Origin: Hyphomicrobiales bacterium | GTDB taxonomy: Bacteria > Pseudomonadota > Alphaproteobacteria > Rhizobiales > GCA-2746425 | Direction: 5' to 3' | NCBI GenBank assembly: GCA_002746425.1 | Contig: NVXB01000031.1 | Span: 8,723-14,926, forward strand | Length of the DNA: 6,204 nt | Part shown: piece by piece, positions 5,386 through 6,204 of the stretch | How the letters are laid out: each line of letters begins with the position of its first letter | Position numbering within the stretch: position 1 is the stretch's first letter | Program-made: the position numbers and the translations under genes | The notes under the pieces: generated by a model | The model's input: the letters and a program-made list of their open reading frames with translations, nothing else | Told to the model about the DNA's origin: nothing | Databases searched by the model: none

Positions 5386-6204
5386 CTAGCTCTGAAGCGC
5401 GTTGCTGAACACCACGGCATCAGCATCCGCTGCACGCTCTTCAAGCCTGCCCAGCTCAACCGGGTGTTCGCCCGCCTCTTCAAGCGCGGCAACGACTTTG
5501 GCTTGGTCTTCCGGCGACACCACAATGATCATGCCAATGCCGCAATTAAAAGTGCGCAAAAGTTCCAACTCGGCAATGCCGCCCGTTTGCGCCAACCAAT
5601 GGAACACCGGCTGACAAGGCACTTTGGCCAAATCGATATGGGCAGCCAGATTATCCGGTAGCACGCGCGGAATGTTTTCGACAAAGCCACCGCCGGTAAT
5701 ATGCGCCAGCGCCTTTAGCGCCTTGGTGGCTTTGATAGCCGCAAGCACAGGTTTGACGTAAATGCGTGTTGGCTCCAGCAGCACATCGCGCAACGCAACA
5801 TCCTTGTTGAAGGGCGCAGGCGCGCTCAAATCGGCATCGCTCACCTCAACAACTTTGCGCACCAACGAAAAACCGTTGGAATGCAGGCCAGACGAGGGCA
5901 GGCCAAGCACGATATCGCCCGCCAGCACATCTTCGCGTGGCAGTGCTTCACCGCGCTCCACAGCGCCTATGCAAAAACCGGCCAGATCATAATCGCCTTC
6001 GCGGTATAGCCCCGGCATTTCAGCGGTTTCGCCGCCAATCAGCGCTGCGCCAGCTTCCTTGCAACCATCGGCAATGCCAGAAATAACGCTAACCGCCACC
6101 GGGCGTTCCAGCTTGCCGCAGGCATAATAATCGAGGAAAAGCAGCGGCTCCGCGCCCTGCACGATAAGGTCGTTGACGCACATCGCCACCAGATCAATGC
6201 CGAT
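5386..6204 (-). CDS. purM: Phosphoribosylformylglycinamidine cyclo-ligase (AIR synthetase), C-terminal part
   Basis: PurM closes FGAM to AIR with ATP, the fifth step of de novo purine synthesis. The frame is open at the window edge (I-G-I-D-L-V-A-M-C-V-N-D-L), so the start lies beyond it. 272 residues are present of a family near 345. Seen: CVNDLIVQGAEPLLFLDYY (9-27), GGETAEMPG (57-65), the GLPSSGLHSNGFSLVR nucleotide-binding region (101-116), AHITGGGFVENIPRVLP (167-183) and FNCGIGM (219-225), all highly conserved in PurM. The codon at 6189 is GTG but encodes an internal valine and is not a start. purN follows 17 bases after the TAG stop, the usual purM-purN order in many proteobacteria. Confidence 0.97.
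   Translation of the reverse strand: MGIDLVAMCVNDLIVQGAEPLLFLDYYACGKLERPVAVSVISGIADGCKEAGAALIGGETAEMPGLYREGDYDLAGFCIGAVERGEALPREDVLAGDIVLGLPSSGLHSNGFSLVRKVVEVSDADLSAPAPFNKDVALRDVLLEPTRIYVKPVLAAIKATKALKALAHITGGGFVENIPRVLPDNLAAHIDLAKVPCQPVFHWLAQTGGIAELELLRTFNCGIGMIIVVSPEDQAKVVAALEEAGEHPVELGRLEERAADADAVVFSNALQS

Overview
The window looks like a chromosomal segment of a Gram-negative proteobacterium, most likely an alphaproteobacterium. The basis is the style of the TrpB, PurM and PurN proteins, the purM-purN order, and a GC content that is moderate to high in the housekeeping genes. The genus cannot be read from the sequence.

Layout. The left edge holds the 3' two thirds or so of a tryptophan synthase beta chain gene (trpB, + strand). 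It is closed by a clear intrinsic terminator, and no trpA follows. A variable-looking segment comes next, all on the + strand. It has a PAPS-dependent-type sulfotransferase with an extra N-terminal region, then a decayed 3' stub of a thiopurine S-methyltransferase (TPMT) gene joined exactly at the sulfotransferase stop codon, then a solo TIR-domain gene of 321 codons. The TIR gene has the TIR fold motifs, the candidate NADase glutamate, and an unassigned helical C-terminal half. A bidirectional terminator closes this segment. After it lies a divergent pair: a small VOC (glyoxalase-fold) protein on the - strand and a YafY-type HTH/WYL regulator on the + strand. They share a short intergenic region with an 8-bp-arm palindrome, a probable operator. 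The right end is the purM-purN purine operon on the - strand, with purM cut by the window edge. purN runs tail to tail with the regulator, leaving only 3 bases between the stop codons.

How the parts fit. The flanks (trpB, purMN) are core biosynthesis. The middle (about 726-3468) looks accessory: unrelated cargo genes, a gene remnant at a junction, and lower GC in the TIR gene. The TIR gene is the best candidate for a defence or NAD-depletion function. The VOC/WYL pair looks like a self-contained, ligand-responsive module. No rRNA, tRNA, CRISPR array, insertion sequence, transposase, integrase or plasmid origin was seen.
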